Below the pieces are notes generated by a model. The model worked only from the letters and a program-made list of their open reading frames with translations, searched no databases and had not been told where the DNA came from. This document shows, one piece after another, positions 10,519 through 19,431 of a stretch of 64,000 bases of DNA. Positions within the stretch are counted from its first letter, which is position 1. Every line of letters starts with the position of its first letter. Origin of the DNA: Novosphingobium sp. GTDB lineage: Bacteria > Pseudomonadota > Alphaproteobacteria > Sphingomonadales > Sphingomonadaceae. Position numbers and translations under genes: made by a program. The DNA is taken from contig JACKKX010000001.1 in assembly GCA_024236215.1 (NCBI GenBank), positions 372,001-436,000 on the forward strand. Direction: 5' to 3'.

Positions 10519-10884
10519 TCAGGCCGCGCCCACCAGTTGCAGCTTGATCTGAAGCGTCTCGTGATCGAACGGCTTCATCACATATTCGTTGGCCCCCGCC
10601 TGGACCGCCTCGCGGATGTGCGCGGCATCGTTCTCGGTGGTGCAGAACACCACCTTGGGAGCCTCCCCACCCGGGCTGGCGCGCAGGCGGGTGATGAATT
10701 CGATTCCGCTCATCACCGGCATGTTCCAATCGAGCAGGATCACATCGGGCATGGCCTGGGCACAGGCGTCGAGCGCCTCCTGCCCGTTGGCGGCTTCTTC
10801 CACGGCAAGGCCGATCGCCTCCACCATATGGCGCGAGACTTTGCGGATCACCCGCGAGTCATCGACAATCAGGCATGTCTTCAT
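10519..10884 (-). CDS. cheY: Single-domain response regulator CheY
   Basis: A 121-residue stand-alone receiver domain. The acidic pair is in LIVDDSR (Asp8/Asp9), the phospho-acceptor aspartate in ILLDWNMPVM (about residue 52), the switch threonine in FCTTEND and the conserved lysine in VMKPFD. I use the ATG at 10884 because the protein then begins directly at the first beta strand (MKTCLIVDD) and AAGGAA lies upstream; the open frame extends further but overlaps cheW. Output would normally be the flagellar motor, but no motor gene is in this window. Confidence 0.95.
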   Translation of the reverse strand: MKTCLIVDDSRVIRKVSRHMVEAIGLAVEEAANGQEALDACAQAMPDVILLDWNMPVMSGIEFITRLRASPGGEAPKVVFCTTENDAAHIREAVQAGANEYVMKPFDHETLQIKLQLVGAA

Positions 10885-10936
10885 TGCTCGAGGTTCCTTC
10901 TTCCCTTCAGTTTGGGACAGATCCTTCACCAATTGC

Positions 10937-11377
10937 TTAAGCCGCGCTGCGCGCTTCGGGTCCGGCCAGCAGCATCCGGGCATCGATCACCAGCACCGCA
11001 CCCGCGGCCGTTTCCGCGAGCCCCAGCGCAACGCGTTGCCACTGCGCCGATAGCTTGCCCGGAAGCGGCAGCAGTTCGGAGGTTGCCGGAACGGCATCTT
11101 CGATCCCGTCCACCAGCAAGGCGTAGAGGAAGCGATCGAATTCGGCGATCACCGCCTTGCGCCCGCCCAGCCCTGCCTTGCCCGGCTCAAGGCCCAGCGC
11201 GGCGGCGGCGTCGATCACGGTCAGCGGGCGGCTGCGCAGCGCCGATACTCCAGCAACGTAGGCCGGTGCGCGCGGCACCGGGGTGAGCGATTCGAGTTCG
11301 ACCACCGACTGAACGTCGCCGGCCCGAAAGGCCGCGCGTTCGCCCGCGATCTCCACGATCAATACCAGGTCGGTCAT
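10937..11377 (-). CDS. cheW: Chemotaxis coupling protein CheW
   Basis: A 146-residue CheW-domain protein that bridges receptors and the CheA kinase. The typical beta-barrel pattern is visible: an N-terminal strand LVLIVEIAGERAAF, then AYVAGVSALRSRPLTVID and a closing GAVLVIDAR. Start and end fit the family length. It overlaps the end of cheA by four bases (ATGA type) and lies 52 bp before cheY, inside the same operon. Confidence 0.94.
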   Translation of the reverse strand: MTDLVLIVEIAGERAAFRAGDVQSVVELESLTPVPRAPAYVAGVSALRSRPLTVIDAAAALGLEPGKAGLGGRKAVIAEFDRFLYALLVDGIEDAVPATSELLPLPGKLSAQWQRVALGLAETAAGAVLVIDARMLLAGPEARSAA

Positions 11378-13743
11378 GCGCTCCTCCTCATGCGGGCAGC
11401 CTTGAGCGCATCGAGCACGGCCTGGCGATCATACCGGTAAATCGATCCTTCGCCGCCTGGGTCTGCCTGGGGTGTCGAGCGGAGACGGACGATCGGCGCC
11501 TTATCCGCTAGACGACCTTCTTCGCCGTCCGCCTGGTCGAGGCTGATCGAGACATCGGCTTCCCCGCCCGCGCGCTCATCGATCACCAGATAGCCGGCGC
11601 CTTCGACGATCGGGCGCAGGAAATCCTGCATCCAGGCATCCTGCGCGGGGATCCGGCAGACCGGCTGCCGCGCAGGTGCGATTTGTGCTCCAAAGCGTGC
11701 GAAAATGGCCAGCGGATCGAGAACCTCGACCGCTTCGCCATCGATCAGAGTCAGTCCTGCAACCAGATCGCGCCCCTCGGCGGCGGTAAGGGCGCCGGAA
11801 TAGGCCGAAGAATCGATCACCCGATCGATTGCGAACACCACTTCGCTCGCTCCATCCTCAAGCCGCAGCACCTCGATCCGGCCGCTCGGCACTTCGCCCG
11901 CCTCAAGCCCGGCCAGCGGAAGAATCGCGCCGTCGATGACCACGTGGGCATTTCCGCCCTCGCAGCCGATCGCGGCGGCATCGACTTCCTCATAGCGCTT
12001 GACCACGCCGACCCTAACCGCGCGGCGACGTCCCTTGAGATCGATGAACAGCAGAACGGGCACTTCGCCCGCCGCCTGATCCTCAACTGCCTCGTCGCGG
12101 GCGGTGCGGCGTGCGCGGCCCTCGGCCTCGCCGGTCAACCCGGCGATCTGCCCAACCGCGCCCATGTCGAGCATCAGGATCGGGCTGCCGTCCTCAAGCT
12201 GGGTGGTTCCGACATAGAGCCCGGTCTGCATCACCACCGGGGCGATCGGCTTGACCACCAGATCGTGATGATCGAGCGCCTGGTCAACCGCGATGGCAAA
12301 GGGATCGCCGATCGTCAGGCGCACCAGCACCATGCAGCGTCCGCCCTTGATCGGCGATGCAGCCATGCCCAGCGTCGCGCCCAGATCGGCGCAGGCCACC
12401 CGGCCTTCGCGGACCTTGAGGAAGGTGCGCCCCCCGGCACGAAGCAGGTTGGCGCCGGCCGGATCGACATGAAAGATTTCCTCGACGTAGGAGCGTGGGA
12501 TCGCAAAACGCTGATCGCCGACCTGGACTGTCAGCGCGGGAACGATGCTGAGCGTAAGCGGCAGGCTGAGCATGATCCGGGTGTCGAGCCCCGGAGTCGA
12601 ATGGATCGCCAGATTGCCCCCGACCCGCTCGATATTGGCGCGAACCACGTCCATGCCGACACCGCGCCCCGAAACCGCGGTGATCTTGTCGGCAGTCGAA
12701 AGCCCCGGCTCGCAGACCAGCAGGATCTTTTCCGCTGCCGTCAGGCGCTCGGCTTCATCGCTGCCCAGAGTGCCCGAGGCCACGGCTTTCGCCACCAGCG
12801 CATCGCCATCGATCCCGCGTCCATCGTCGCTGACCGCGATCTGGATCTGGTTGCCGGTCTGGCGCGCGGCAATGCGCAGCAGGCCGATCTCGCGTTTGCC
12901 GGCGGCGCGCCGGTCGGCAGGGCACTCGATGCCGTGATCGATCGAATTGCGGATGATATGAACCAGCGGGTCGCGGATGATCTCGATCATCTCGCGGTCG
13001 AGTTCGACATCGCCGCCCTCGATCTCGACTAGAACCTGCTTGCCAAGCTCACCGGCCAGATCGCGAACCAGGCGGGGGAAACCCGTGAACAGCGTTTCGA
13101 TCCGCTGCATCCGGGTGCGGGTGATGGCATCGCGCACATCGGCCAGGATCGAGGAGAGGCGGTTGAACGGTCCATCGAGGCCAACCCCTTCGGGCAGATC
13201 GCCGATCCGCCGGGCCAGTTCGTTGCGGGCCAGGACCATGTCGGAAACGCCGCTCATCACCCGGTCGAGCAATTCGATCGGCAAGCGGACCGAGCGCAGC
13301 GCGCCGGCGCTGCGGTTGGCGAAGCCGACATCCCCCGAGGGCTCGGCTCCGACCGCGATCTCGCCGCTGCCTTCGCTGGCGCCCGCCAGCTCGGCAATCA
13401 GCTCTGCATCGTCGGCCGTGGAAATGTCCTCACCGGAATCGATTGCCTCGATCATCCAGGCGATCCGGTCGATCATGGCAAGGACCGCATTGACGAAGGC
13501 CGCATCGGGAACCCGCCGCGCCGCGCGCACTTCCGACAGCGCATCCTCCGCCGCGTGGCTCAGCGCCTCCAACTGGGCAAAGTCGAAGAACCCACAGTTT
13601 CCCTTAACTGTATGGAAAAAACGGAAAATCGCATCGAGCCGGGCGCGATCGGACGGATCGGCTTCCCAGGCGACGATTTCTCCCGCAAGCGCGGCGAGCA
13701 TCTCGCGCGCTTCGGCAACGAAATCGGACAACAATTCGTCCAT
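11374..13743 (-). CDS. cheA: Chemotaxis histidine kinase CheA with extended C-terminus
   Basis: The first gene of the chemotaxis operon, 789 residues. The phosphotransfer domain has His44 in FFHTVKGNCGF. The usual P2 response-regulator docking domain seems absent: a short linker leads straight to the P3 dimer helices (about 155-220). The ATP-binding domain shows NSIDHGIE, SDDGRGID and SGRGVGMD. A CheW-like domain (about 395-540) follows, then a second CheW-like region (about 555-690) and a C-terminal stretch (about 700-789) ending in IYRYDRQAVLDALKAARMR that looks like a worn-down receiver with no phospho-acceptor. The last two assignments are inference from sequence pattern. Confidence 0.94.
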   Translation of the reverse strand: MDELLSDFVAEAREMLAALAGEIVAWEADPSDRARLDAIFRFFHTVKGNCGFFDFAQLEALSHAAEDALSEVRAARRVPDAAFVNAVLAMIDRIAWMIEAIDSGEDISTADDAELIAELAGASEGSGEIAVGAEPSGDVGFANRSAGALRSVRLPIELLDRVMSGVSDMVLARNELARRIGDLPEGVGLDGPFNRLSSILADVRDAITRTRMQRIETLFTGFPRLVRDLAGELGKQVLVEIEGGDVELDREMIEIIRDPLVHIIRNSIDHGIECPADRRAAGKREIGLLRIAARQTGNQIQIAVSDDGRGIDGDALVAKAVASGTLGSDEAERLTAAEKILLVCEPGLSTADKITAVSGRGVGMDVVRANIERVGGNLAIHSTPGLDTRIMLSLPLTLSIVPALTVQVGDQRFAIPRSYVEEIFHVDPAGANLLRAGGRTFLKVREGRVACADLGATLGMAASPIKGGRCMVLVRLTIGDPFAIAVDQALDHHDLVVKPIAPVVMQTGLYVGTTQLEDGSPILMLDMGAVGQIAGLTGEAEGRARRTARDEAVEDQAAGEVPVLLFIDLKGRRRAVRVGVVKRYEEVDAAAIGCEGGNAHVVIDGAILPLAGLEAGEVPSGRIEVLRLEDGASEVVFAIDRVIDSSAYSGALTAAEGRDLVAGLTLIDGEAVEVLDPLAIFARFGAQIAPARQPVCRIPAQDAWMQDFLRPIVEGAGYLVIDERAGGEADVSISLDQADGEEGRLADKAPIVRLRSTPQADPGGEGSIYRYDRQAVLDALKAARMRRSA

Positions 13744-13844
13744 GCGGACTTCCCCCTGCTAGCGGCGCAAAATATCCCCAAAGATGGTTAAAGAGCGGTT
13801 ATCGCCAGGCGCCTGTGCTAGCTTCGAGAGCAAGGAGCCCAAGC

Positions 13845-14396
13845 GTGAAAAAACCTGCCTTAGTTTTCATGGCGATGCTGACGATTGCAGCAACTTCGGC
13901 ATGCGACCGCCAGGCCGAGCCGCCGCGCCCGGAGCAGACTTCCGGCAGCGAAGCCTCCGCACTCGACCGCAGCCACAAGGGCAGCGGAATGCCCGACTTC
14001 GTGCTCAGGGATCAGACCGGCAAGGAATTGCAGCTGGCCAGCCTCAAGGGCAAGCCGCTGCTGATCAACCTGTGGGCGACCTGGTGTGCGCCTTGCGTGG
14101 CCGAACTGCCCGCGCTTGACCGGCTAGCCGGCGAACGGACTGACAGGCTCAAGGTGCTGACCGTCAGCCAGGACATGCAGAAGCTTGAGACGGTGGCCCC
14201 GTTCCTCAAGGCGCGGGGTGCGACAAGGCTTGAGCCCTGGCTCGATCCCGAAGGAGAGCTTTCGGTGCAGTATGGCGCGCAGTTGCTGCCCACCTCGATC
14301 TATTACGACGCCCAGGGCCGCGAAGTGTGGCGTTTTTCCGGTCCGCGCGATTGGAATGACGCCGAAACGGCGGCGCTGCTGGATGAAGTCGGGTAA
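13845..14396 (+). CDS. TlpA-family thioredoxin-like lipoprotein
   Basis: A 183-residue exported thiol oxidoreductase. The start is the GTG at 13845, which has AAGGAG seven bases before it. A lipoprotein signal ends in AATSAC, so the protein is likely anchored in a membrane facing the periplasm. The thioredoxin fold has the active site WATWCAPC and later LLPTSIYY with the cis-proline. TlpA/ResA relatives reduce disulfides in apocytochrome c or copper-site proteins, which would fit an organism with a cbb3 oxidase, though that locus lies 45 kb away. It is transcribed away from cheA. Confidence 0.88.
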   Translation: MKKPALVFMAMLTIAATSACDRQAEPPRPEQTSGSEASALDRSHKGSGMPDFVLRDQTGKELQLASLKGKPLLINLWATWCAPCVAELPALDRLAGERTDRLKVLTVSQDMQKLETVAPFLKARGATRLEPWLDPEGELSVQYGAQLLPTSIYYDAQGREVWRFSGPRDWNDAETAALLDEVG

Positions 14397-14397
14397 A

Positions 14398-14646
14398 ACC
14401 GGAACCGGCGGTTGCCCATCGCGAGGGCGCCCCTTCGCTTGCGCTCGGAAGTTTTCGGGAAGATGTCCCCCGGACTGACTGTCGGAACCGGCGGTTGCCC
14501 ATTGCAAGGGCGCCCCTTCGCTTGCGCTCGGGAGTTTTCGGGAAGATGTCCCCCGGACTGACTGTCGGAACCGGCGGTTGCCCATTGCAAGGGCGCCCCT
14601 TCGCTTGCGCTCGGGAGTTTTCGGGAAGATGTCCCCCGGACATCTT
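14398..14646. repeat. Three tandem copies of an 83-bp repeat
   Basis: The segment GGAACCGGCGGTTGCCC recurs at 14401, 14484 and 14567, giving an exact 83-bp period. Copies 2 and 3 are almost identical; copy 1 differs at a few bases (for example ATCGCGAGG instead of ATTGCAAGG). Each unit contains the palindrome GGGCGCCC and the arm GGGAAGATGTCC. Only the last copy is followed by the matching arm that closes a hairpin. Since 83 is not a multiple of three and the units start one base after a stop codon, this is a non-coding array, not a protein repeat. Confidence 0.9.
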
Positions 14647-14660
14647 CTGATTCCGAAAAC
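14617..14660. terminator. Long hairpin closing the repeat array (possible convergent terminator)
   Basis: GAAGATGTCC (14625-14634) pairs perfectly with GGACATCTTC (14638-14647) over a CCC loop. Outside it, GTTTTCGG (14617-14624) pairs with CCGAAAAC (14653-14660), leaving a five-base bulge on one side. The result is an 18-bp stem between the TlpA-like gene (plus) and tRNA-Val (minus). There is no T-run on either side, so intrinsic termination is only a guess. Confidence 0.55.
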
Positions 14661-14736
14661 TGGTGGGCGGTAACGGGCTCGAACCGCTGACCCTCTCGGT
14701 GTAAACGAGATGCTCTACCAACTGAGCTAACCGCCC
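14661..14736 (-). tRNA. tRNA-Val (anticodon UAC)
   Basis: The minus strand folds as a standard 76-nt tRNA. The acceptor stem begins GGGCGGT and its partner is ACCGCCC followed by an encoded CCA. The D arm has AGCTCAGTTGGTAGAGC. The anticodon stem TCTCG/CGAGA holds the loop TTTACAC, giving anticodon UAC (valine). The T arm carries GGTTCGAGCC. All invariant positions are present. Confidence 0.97.
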
Positions 14737-14790
14737 GGCGCCAAGGCCAGAGCAGGCGCCCCTAGCCTAAGTTCCCACCAGAGGAAAGCA

Positions 14791-15786
14791 TCAAACCAAC
14801 CGCGCGGCGTGGCTTCCCAGTTCCGCGAAATAGCGCGCCATGCCATCGGCGGCCTTGTCGGTCAGGGCGATGAAGGCGCGGCGCCGGTCGGTCTCGTCCT
14901 CCACCCGCTCGAGCAGCCCGGCCTCGGTCATCTGCCCGATCCAGCGCAGCGCGGTGGTTGGCGGAACGCCCGAGGCGATGCACAGGCTGGTCACCGAAAC
15001 CCGCGTATGTTCGGCCCGGGCGGCGGTGAGATCGAGCAGCATGTCCCAGGCCGGATCGGCGAACAGGTCGCCATCGAAGAACCGCGCGCGCAACTGCCGC
15101 TGGCGGATGATCCTGCGCACCAGGCGCGGATCGGGCAAGGCCGGGCGCGTGGCGCGGATCAACCGATCGCCGCCATCCCCGGAAGGCGCAGCGGCAAAGG
15201 CCGGGCGGGGGCTTTCAAAGCGAAAAGCGCTTTCGCTTCCGCTGAGGCCGGATTCTTCCAGCGGTCGCTCGAGCCGCTCAAGCCGCTGGGCGATCTGCCC
15301 GACCTGATCGGTCAGCCGGAGCAGCACCAGCCGGTCTTCCTCGGACAGCTCGCGCAGTTTGAGCTGCGCCACCCCTGCCAGCGCCCGGCCCAGCGCGATC
15401 ACCCGCTCTGCCCGGCTGGGATCGACCAGGATCTGTGCCCCCGATTGGTCAAGGCAGCCGAACACATCGTCCAGCGCACCCACCGTGGTCGAGACCACAA
15501 GCTGCGCCCCGCAATGTGCCGCGCGCATATCGATCCGGGCCAGCGCCGCGAGCATCGCACCGTCGGCTTCGGGACAATCGAGCAGCACCACCTCGCCCAG
15601 CGGACGCACCTCGCCTTCCAGCAAGGCGTCGATCCCGCCCGCTTCGGCAACGCGGAAGCCCGCCGCCTCTGCATCGTCGCGCAGCTGCGCGCGCAGGTGC
15701 GCCCGGTCGGCATAGAGCGAAAGCGAAAGCGGCAGCCCCGCAGCATCGTTCGCCGGGGTGGCATAGGCGAAATTGGCGCTCGACAT
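14791..15786 (-). CDS. MarR-like winged-helix protein with N-terminal pseudo-receiver
   Basis: A 331-residue protein. The C-terminal third (about 230-320) is a winged helix of the MarR type, with SGVPPTTALRWIGQMTEAGL as recognition region and EDETDRRRAFIALTDKA as the wing. The N-terminal 130 residues alternate strands and helices like a response-regulator receiver and contain VVLLDCPEADG, but lack the acidic pair at strand 1, so I infer a non-phosphorylated pseudo-receiver. An ATG at 15786 with GGAG ten bases upstream is preferred over an in-frame GTG at 15801. Target genes are unknown; it stands alone between tRNA-Val and purA. Confidence 0.78.
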   Translation of the reverse strand: MSSANFAYATPANDAAGLPLSLSLYADRAHLRAQLRDDAEAAGFRVAEAGGIDALLEGEVRPLGEVVLLDCPEADGAMLAALARIDMRAAHCGAQLVVSTTVGALDDVFGCLDQSGAQILVDPSRAERVIALGRALAGVAQLKLRELSEEDRLVLLRLTDQVGQIAQRLERLERPLEESGLSGSESAFRFESPRPAFAAAPSGDGGDRLIRATRPALPDPRLVRRIIRQRQLRARFFDGDLFADPAWDMLLDLTAARAEHTRVSVTSLCIASGVPPTTALRWIGQMTEAGLLERVEDETDRRRAFIALTDKAADGMARYFAELGSHAARLV

Positions 15787-15850
15787 CGGTTCCGACTCCA
15801 CTCGTTACGCGAACAGGAGTAGAACAAAAAGAGGTTATGTCAAGAATGGA

Positions 15851-17143
15851 TCAATCGATGAAGGGATCGCGCACCAGGATCGTGTCCTCGCGCTCGGGGC
15901 TGGTGGAAACCAGCGCCACCGGGGTTTCGATCAGTTCCTGCACCCGCTGGATATATTTGATCGCCTGGGCGGGCAGATCGGCCCAGCTCCGCGCGCCCGC
16001 GGTGGTCTGGCCCTTCCAGCCCTCAAGCTCTTCGTAGACCGGCTCGACTGCGGACTGATCGGCGGCGTGGGCAGGGAAATAATCCAGCTCGGTTCCGCGC
16101 AAGCGGTAACCCACGCAGATCTTCACCGTCTCGAAATCGTCGAGCACGTCGAGCTTGGTCAGCGCGATCCCGGTCACCCCGGAAATCGCGCAGCTCTGGC
16201 GGGTCAGCACCGCATCGAACCAGCCACAGCGGCGCTTGCGGCCAGTGACAGTGCCGAACTCATGGCCGCGCTCACCCAGTTTCTGCCCCACCTCGTCCTC
16301 CAGCTCGGTCGGGAACGGGCCGGAGCCGACGCGGGTGGTATAGGCCTTGACGATCCCCAGCACGAAGCCTGCCTGGCTCGGCCCAAGGCCCGAACCCGAA
16401 GCCGCGGTGCCGCTGACGGTGTTGGAACTGGTGACGAAGGGATAGGTGCCGTGATCGACATCGAGCAGCACGCCCTGCGCGCCCTCGAACAGGATGCGCT
16501 TGCCCGCCTTGCGCGCCTCGTTCAGCGTGCGCCACACCGGCCTGGCGAAGGGCAGCACGAAGGCGGCGATATCCCACAGGTCCCCCAGCAGCCGCTCACG
16601 GTCGATCGGCGGCTGGCCGAACCCGGCGCGCAAGGCATCGTGGTGCGCGCAGATCCGATCGAGTTGCGGGCCGAGATCGTCGAGATGCGCCAGATCGCAG
16701 ACCCGGATCGAACGGCGACCGACCTTGTCCTCATAGGCAGGGCCGATCCCGCGCCGGGTCGTGCCGATCTTGCCCGCGCCGCTGGCATCCTCGCGCAGGG
16801 CATCGAGATCGCGGTGGAAGGGCAGGATCAGCGGGGCGTTCTCGGCCACTTGCAGGTTCTGCGGATTGACATCCACCCCCTGCCCCTTGAGCTTGGCGAC
16901 CTCATCCCGGAAGTGCCAGGGATCGAGCACCACCCCGTTGCCGATCAGCGAAAGCGTGCCAGTGACGATTCCCGAGGGCAGCAGCGAGAGCTTGTAGACA
17001 TTCTCACCCACCACCAGCGTGTGCCCGGCGTTGTGCCCGCCCTGAAAGCGCACCACCGCGTCCGCCCGGCTGGCCAGCCAGTCAACGATCTTGCCCTTGC
17101 CCTCATCGCCCCACTGGGCGCCGATCACGGTAACGTTGGCCAC
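15851..17143 (-). CDS. purA: Adenylosuccinate synthetase
   Basis: Condenses IMP and aspartate using GTP, the first committed step to AMP. The 430-residue length is normal. The N-terminal GTP loop [11 protein letters not shown], the catalytic GGHNAGHT segment, [15 protein letters not shown], and the GTP-base contact TKLDVLD are intact. In this genus group purA commonly sits downstream of hisZ; here a hydrolase gene on the opposite strand lies between them. Confidence 0.97.
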   Translation of the reverse strand: MANVTVIGAQWGDEGKGKIVDWLASRADAVVRFQGGHNAGHTLVVGENVYKLSLLPSGIVTGTLSLIGNGVVLDPWHFRDEVAKLKGQGVDVNPQNLQVAENAPLILPFHRDLDALREDASGAGKIGTTRRGIGPAYEDKVGRRSIRVCDLAHLDDLGPQLDRICAHHDALRAGFGQPPIDRERLLGDLWDIAAFVLPFARPVWRTLNEARKAGKRILFEGAQGVLLDVDHGTYPFVTSSNTVSGTAASGSGLGPSQAGFVLGIVKAYTTRVGSGPFPTELEDEVGQKLGERGHEFGTVTGRKRRCGWFDAVLTRQSCAISGVTGIALTKLDVLDDFETVKICVGYRLRGTELDYFPAHAADQSAVEPVYEELEGWKGQTTAGARSWADLPAQAIKYIQRVQELIETPVALVSTSPEREDTILVRDPFID

Positions 17144-17365
17144 GGATAGAGTCCCTCACCCTGCCAGAGTGACCCGCGGGCGCCCTTCGACAGGACTCGG
17201 CGCAAGGGGTGGACCGGGGCGGCGGAATGGCCCGCCGCAAACGGCTGGCGCCCTAGGCGCGGCGGGGGTCGCAAGTCAAGGCCTGCAAGGCGACAAACCG
17301 CGACAATTCGCGACTCGTTCAGGAATGCACCGGCACTATGCTGATCCCCGATGCGGAGATTGCCG

Positions 17366-18271
17366 ATGCGAAAAGCCCTGCTTGCCCTGATCCTCGTGCC
17401 GATTGTTGGCGCAACCGACCTGGCCGAAGCGCGCGAGCGCCCCCGCTGGGCGGGCAGGACTGGAGCAAACGGCGCGCCATCCGTGCCGGGCAAGCAGACG
17501 CTCGCCTACGGCAGCGATCCGCTGCAAAGCCTTGATTTCTACCCTGCGCAAGGCGCGCGCCGGGATGCGCCGCTGGTGCTCTTTGTCCACGGCGGCGGAT
17601 GGAAGCGCGGCAGCAAGGACAATGCCGATGGCACCTGGAAAGCCCCGCATTTCACCCAGGCGGGCTATGCCTATGCCTCGATCAACTACCGCCTGGTGCC
17701 CGAGGCCACCGTGGAGCAGCAAGCCGCCGACGTCGCTTCCGCGCTGAAATATCTGGTGAGCCACGCCGCCAGCCTGGGCTTCGATCCGCACCGGGTGGTA
17801 ATCATGGGGCACAGCGCGGGCGCGCATCTGGTGGCGCTGGTCGGAACCGACGAGCGCTATCTGAAGGGCGCCGGCCTGTCCTTCGCCAGCCTCAAGGGGG
17901 TGGTCCCGATCGATGGCGCGGCCTACGATGTCACCGCGCAGATGCGCGAGGGTCCGCGGATCATGCGCGATACCTATACCCAGGCCTTCGGCGTCGATCC
18001 GGCGCGGCAACGCGCGCTGTCCCCCACGGCGCAGGCCCTGGCGCCCAATGCCCCGGCCTTTTTGCTGATCCATGTCCAGCGCCCCGACGGGATCAAGCAA
18101 AACGAAGCACTGGAGGCCGCGCTCAGGGCGGCGCACACCCAGGTTGAGCGCAGCGGTTTTCCTGGAACCGGATTGAAGGGCCATGCCGAAGTCAACCGCA
18201 GCCTGGGCGATCCCGCCTATGCCGCAACACCGGTGGTGGACAGCTGGCTGAAGCGGGTGTTCGGCGGCTAA
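17366..18271 (+). CDS. Secreted alpha/beta-hydrolase (esterase-like)
   Basis: A 301-residue serine hydrolase with a cleavable signal peptide (MRKALLALILVPIVG followed by a small-residue site). The oxyanion motif HGGGWKRGS, the nucleophile elbow GHSAGAH and a late histidine in KGHAEVN form a plausible triad, with IDGAAYD as a possible acid region. This is the pattern of the carboxylesterase/BD-FAE group; the substrate is unknown. I chose the ATG at 17366 (GGAG upstream) over the ATG at 17351, which has no ribosome site. Its stop shares CTAA with the hisZ stop. Confidence 0.82.
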   Translation: MRKALLALILVPIVGATDLAEARERPRWAGRTGANGAPSVPGKQTLAYGSDPLQSLDFYPAQGARRDAPLVLFVHGGGWKRGSKDNADGTWKAPHFTQAGYAYASINYRLVPEATVEQQAADVASALKYLVSHAASLGFDPHRVVIMGHSAGAHLVALVGTDERYLKGAGLSFASLKGVVPIDGAAYDVTAQMREGPRIMRDTYTQAFGVDPARQRALSPTAQALAPNAPAFLLIHVQRPDGIKQNEALEAALRAAHTQVERSGFPGTGLKGHAEVNRSLGDPAYAATPVVDSWLKRVFGG

Positions 18272-19410
18272 AGCCCCACCGCCTCGTCGTCTTGAAGCAC
18301 GTGGCTGCAACCCAGCTTGCGGGCATCGTCGCCTTCGCTCAGTGCAGCGACTGTACGCCAGCCGATTGCGCGCAGGCGTTCGGCATGGGCGGGATCGTGG
18401 CCCAGCGGCAGGAACAGCGCGTCGCGCGGCTGCTCTGCGGCGGCCAACTGGTCGATCAGGGCATCGGGATAGAGCGAAAAGCCGATCGCCGGCTCCTCGG
18501 TTCCCGCGCGGGGGCCGAGGATCGCATAGGAACCACCCCGCCCCAGCGAACCGGAAACCCCCTCGGCATAGATCATGAAGCCGAACCATGACTGGTATTC
18601 GAACCCGTGGCGCTCGCTGGGATCGAGCGTCAGGCGCGCCTTGCCGCCAACCCGCGCGGCGATTTCGCGCAGCGCCGCGATCCGGCTGGTGAGTGCCCCG
18701 CCGGTATCGAAGGCCGCCAGCCGTTCGATCGCGGAGCCAAACGGCCCGATCGCGGAGAGCAGCGGCAGATAGGCCTCGCCGCCCGCGGCGACCAGCCCGC
18801 CCGCATCCTTGGCATCCAGCTCGCGCCGGACCGCCTCGATCCGTTCGGGATCGAGCGGCAGGGTCCCGTGGCCATCGGTTCCGGCCAGGGTATCGACCAG
18901 ATCAGGCAAGGTGAAATCGACCGAAACTCCGGTGGCGCCCGCCGCCTGCAAGGCCTCGATCGCCATGGCCACGATCTCTCCGGCGGCGGCCACGCTGTCA
19001 GACCCGATCAGCTCAGCGCCAAGCTGTAGCCGCTCGCGCGCGGGATCGAGGCCGTCGCCCTTGATCGTCACCACCTGTCCGGCATAGCACAGCCTGAGCG
19101 GACGCGGCGCCGCCGCCAGGCTGGTCGCAGCGATCCGCCCGATCTGCACCGTGATGTCGCTGCGCAGCGCCAGGGTGCGCAAGCTCGCCGGATCGACGAA
19201 GCGGAACATCCGCCGCGGCTGAACCCCGGCCATGCGGCTGGCCATCGATTTTTCAAACTCGATACTGGGCGGCTGAACCCGGTCGTAACCGTGCCGGTCC
19301 ATCGCATCGAGCATGGCGCGGGTAACCTGCGCGGCGGCGGCCGCATCCTGCGGCAAGCGGTCTTCAAGGCCTTCGGGCAACAGATCGCGGTCGGTGTCTT
19401 GCATCGCCAT
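18268..19410 (-). CDS. hisZ: ATP phosphoribosyltransferase regulatory subunit
   Basis: A 380-residue histidyl-tRNA synthetase paralogue that lacks the anticodon-binding domain and activates short-form HisG in histidine biosynthesis. Class II synthetase motif 2 is recognisable in LALRSDITVQIGR, and later LTLDPSERHGFEYQSW and GRGGSYAILGP match the HisZ core. hisG is not in the window. The order serC, serA, hisZ, (purA) is a common sphingomonad arrangement. The gap to serA is 21 bp, so cotranscription is likely. Confidence 0.93.
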   Translation of the reverse strand: MAMQDTDRDLLPEGLEDRLPQDAAAAAQVTRAMLDAMDRHGYDRVQPPSIEFEKSMASRMAGVQPRRMFRFVDPASLRTLALRSDITVQIGRIAATSLAAAPRPLRLCYAGQVVTIKGDGLDPARERLQLGAELIGSDSVAAAGEIVAMAIEALQAAGATGVSVDFTLPDLVDTLAGTDGHGTLPLDPERIEAVRRELDAKDAGGLVAAGGEAYLPLLSAIGPFGSAIERLAAFDTGGALTSRIAALREIAARVGGKARLTLDPSERHGFEYQSWFGFMIYAEGVSGSLGRGGSYAILGPRAGTEEPAIGFSLYPDALIDQLAAAEQPRDALFLPLGHDPAHAERLRAIGWRTVAALSEGDDARKLGCSHVLQDDEAVGL

Positions 19411-19431
19411 TTCCCGTTGCCCGATCCGGCT

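Noticed and set aside
9268-11286. A 672-codon plus-strand frame across the che genes
   Set aside because: Antisense to cheR, cheB, cheY and cheW, which have full motif support; low-complexity serine/arginine/proline composition.
14398-14646. Possible CRISPR array
   Set aside because: The units are directly abutting 83-bp copies without unique spacers and no cas gene is near.
14206-14721. Minus-strand open frames through the repeats and tRNA-Val
   Set aside because: They run through the tRNA and through TlpA antisense; the 83-bp period breaks the frame between copies.
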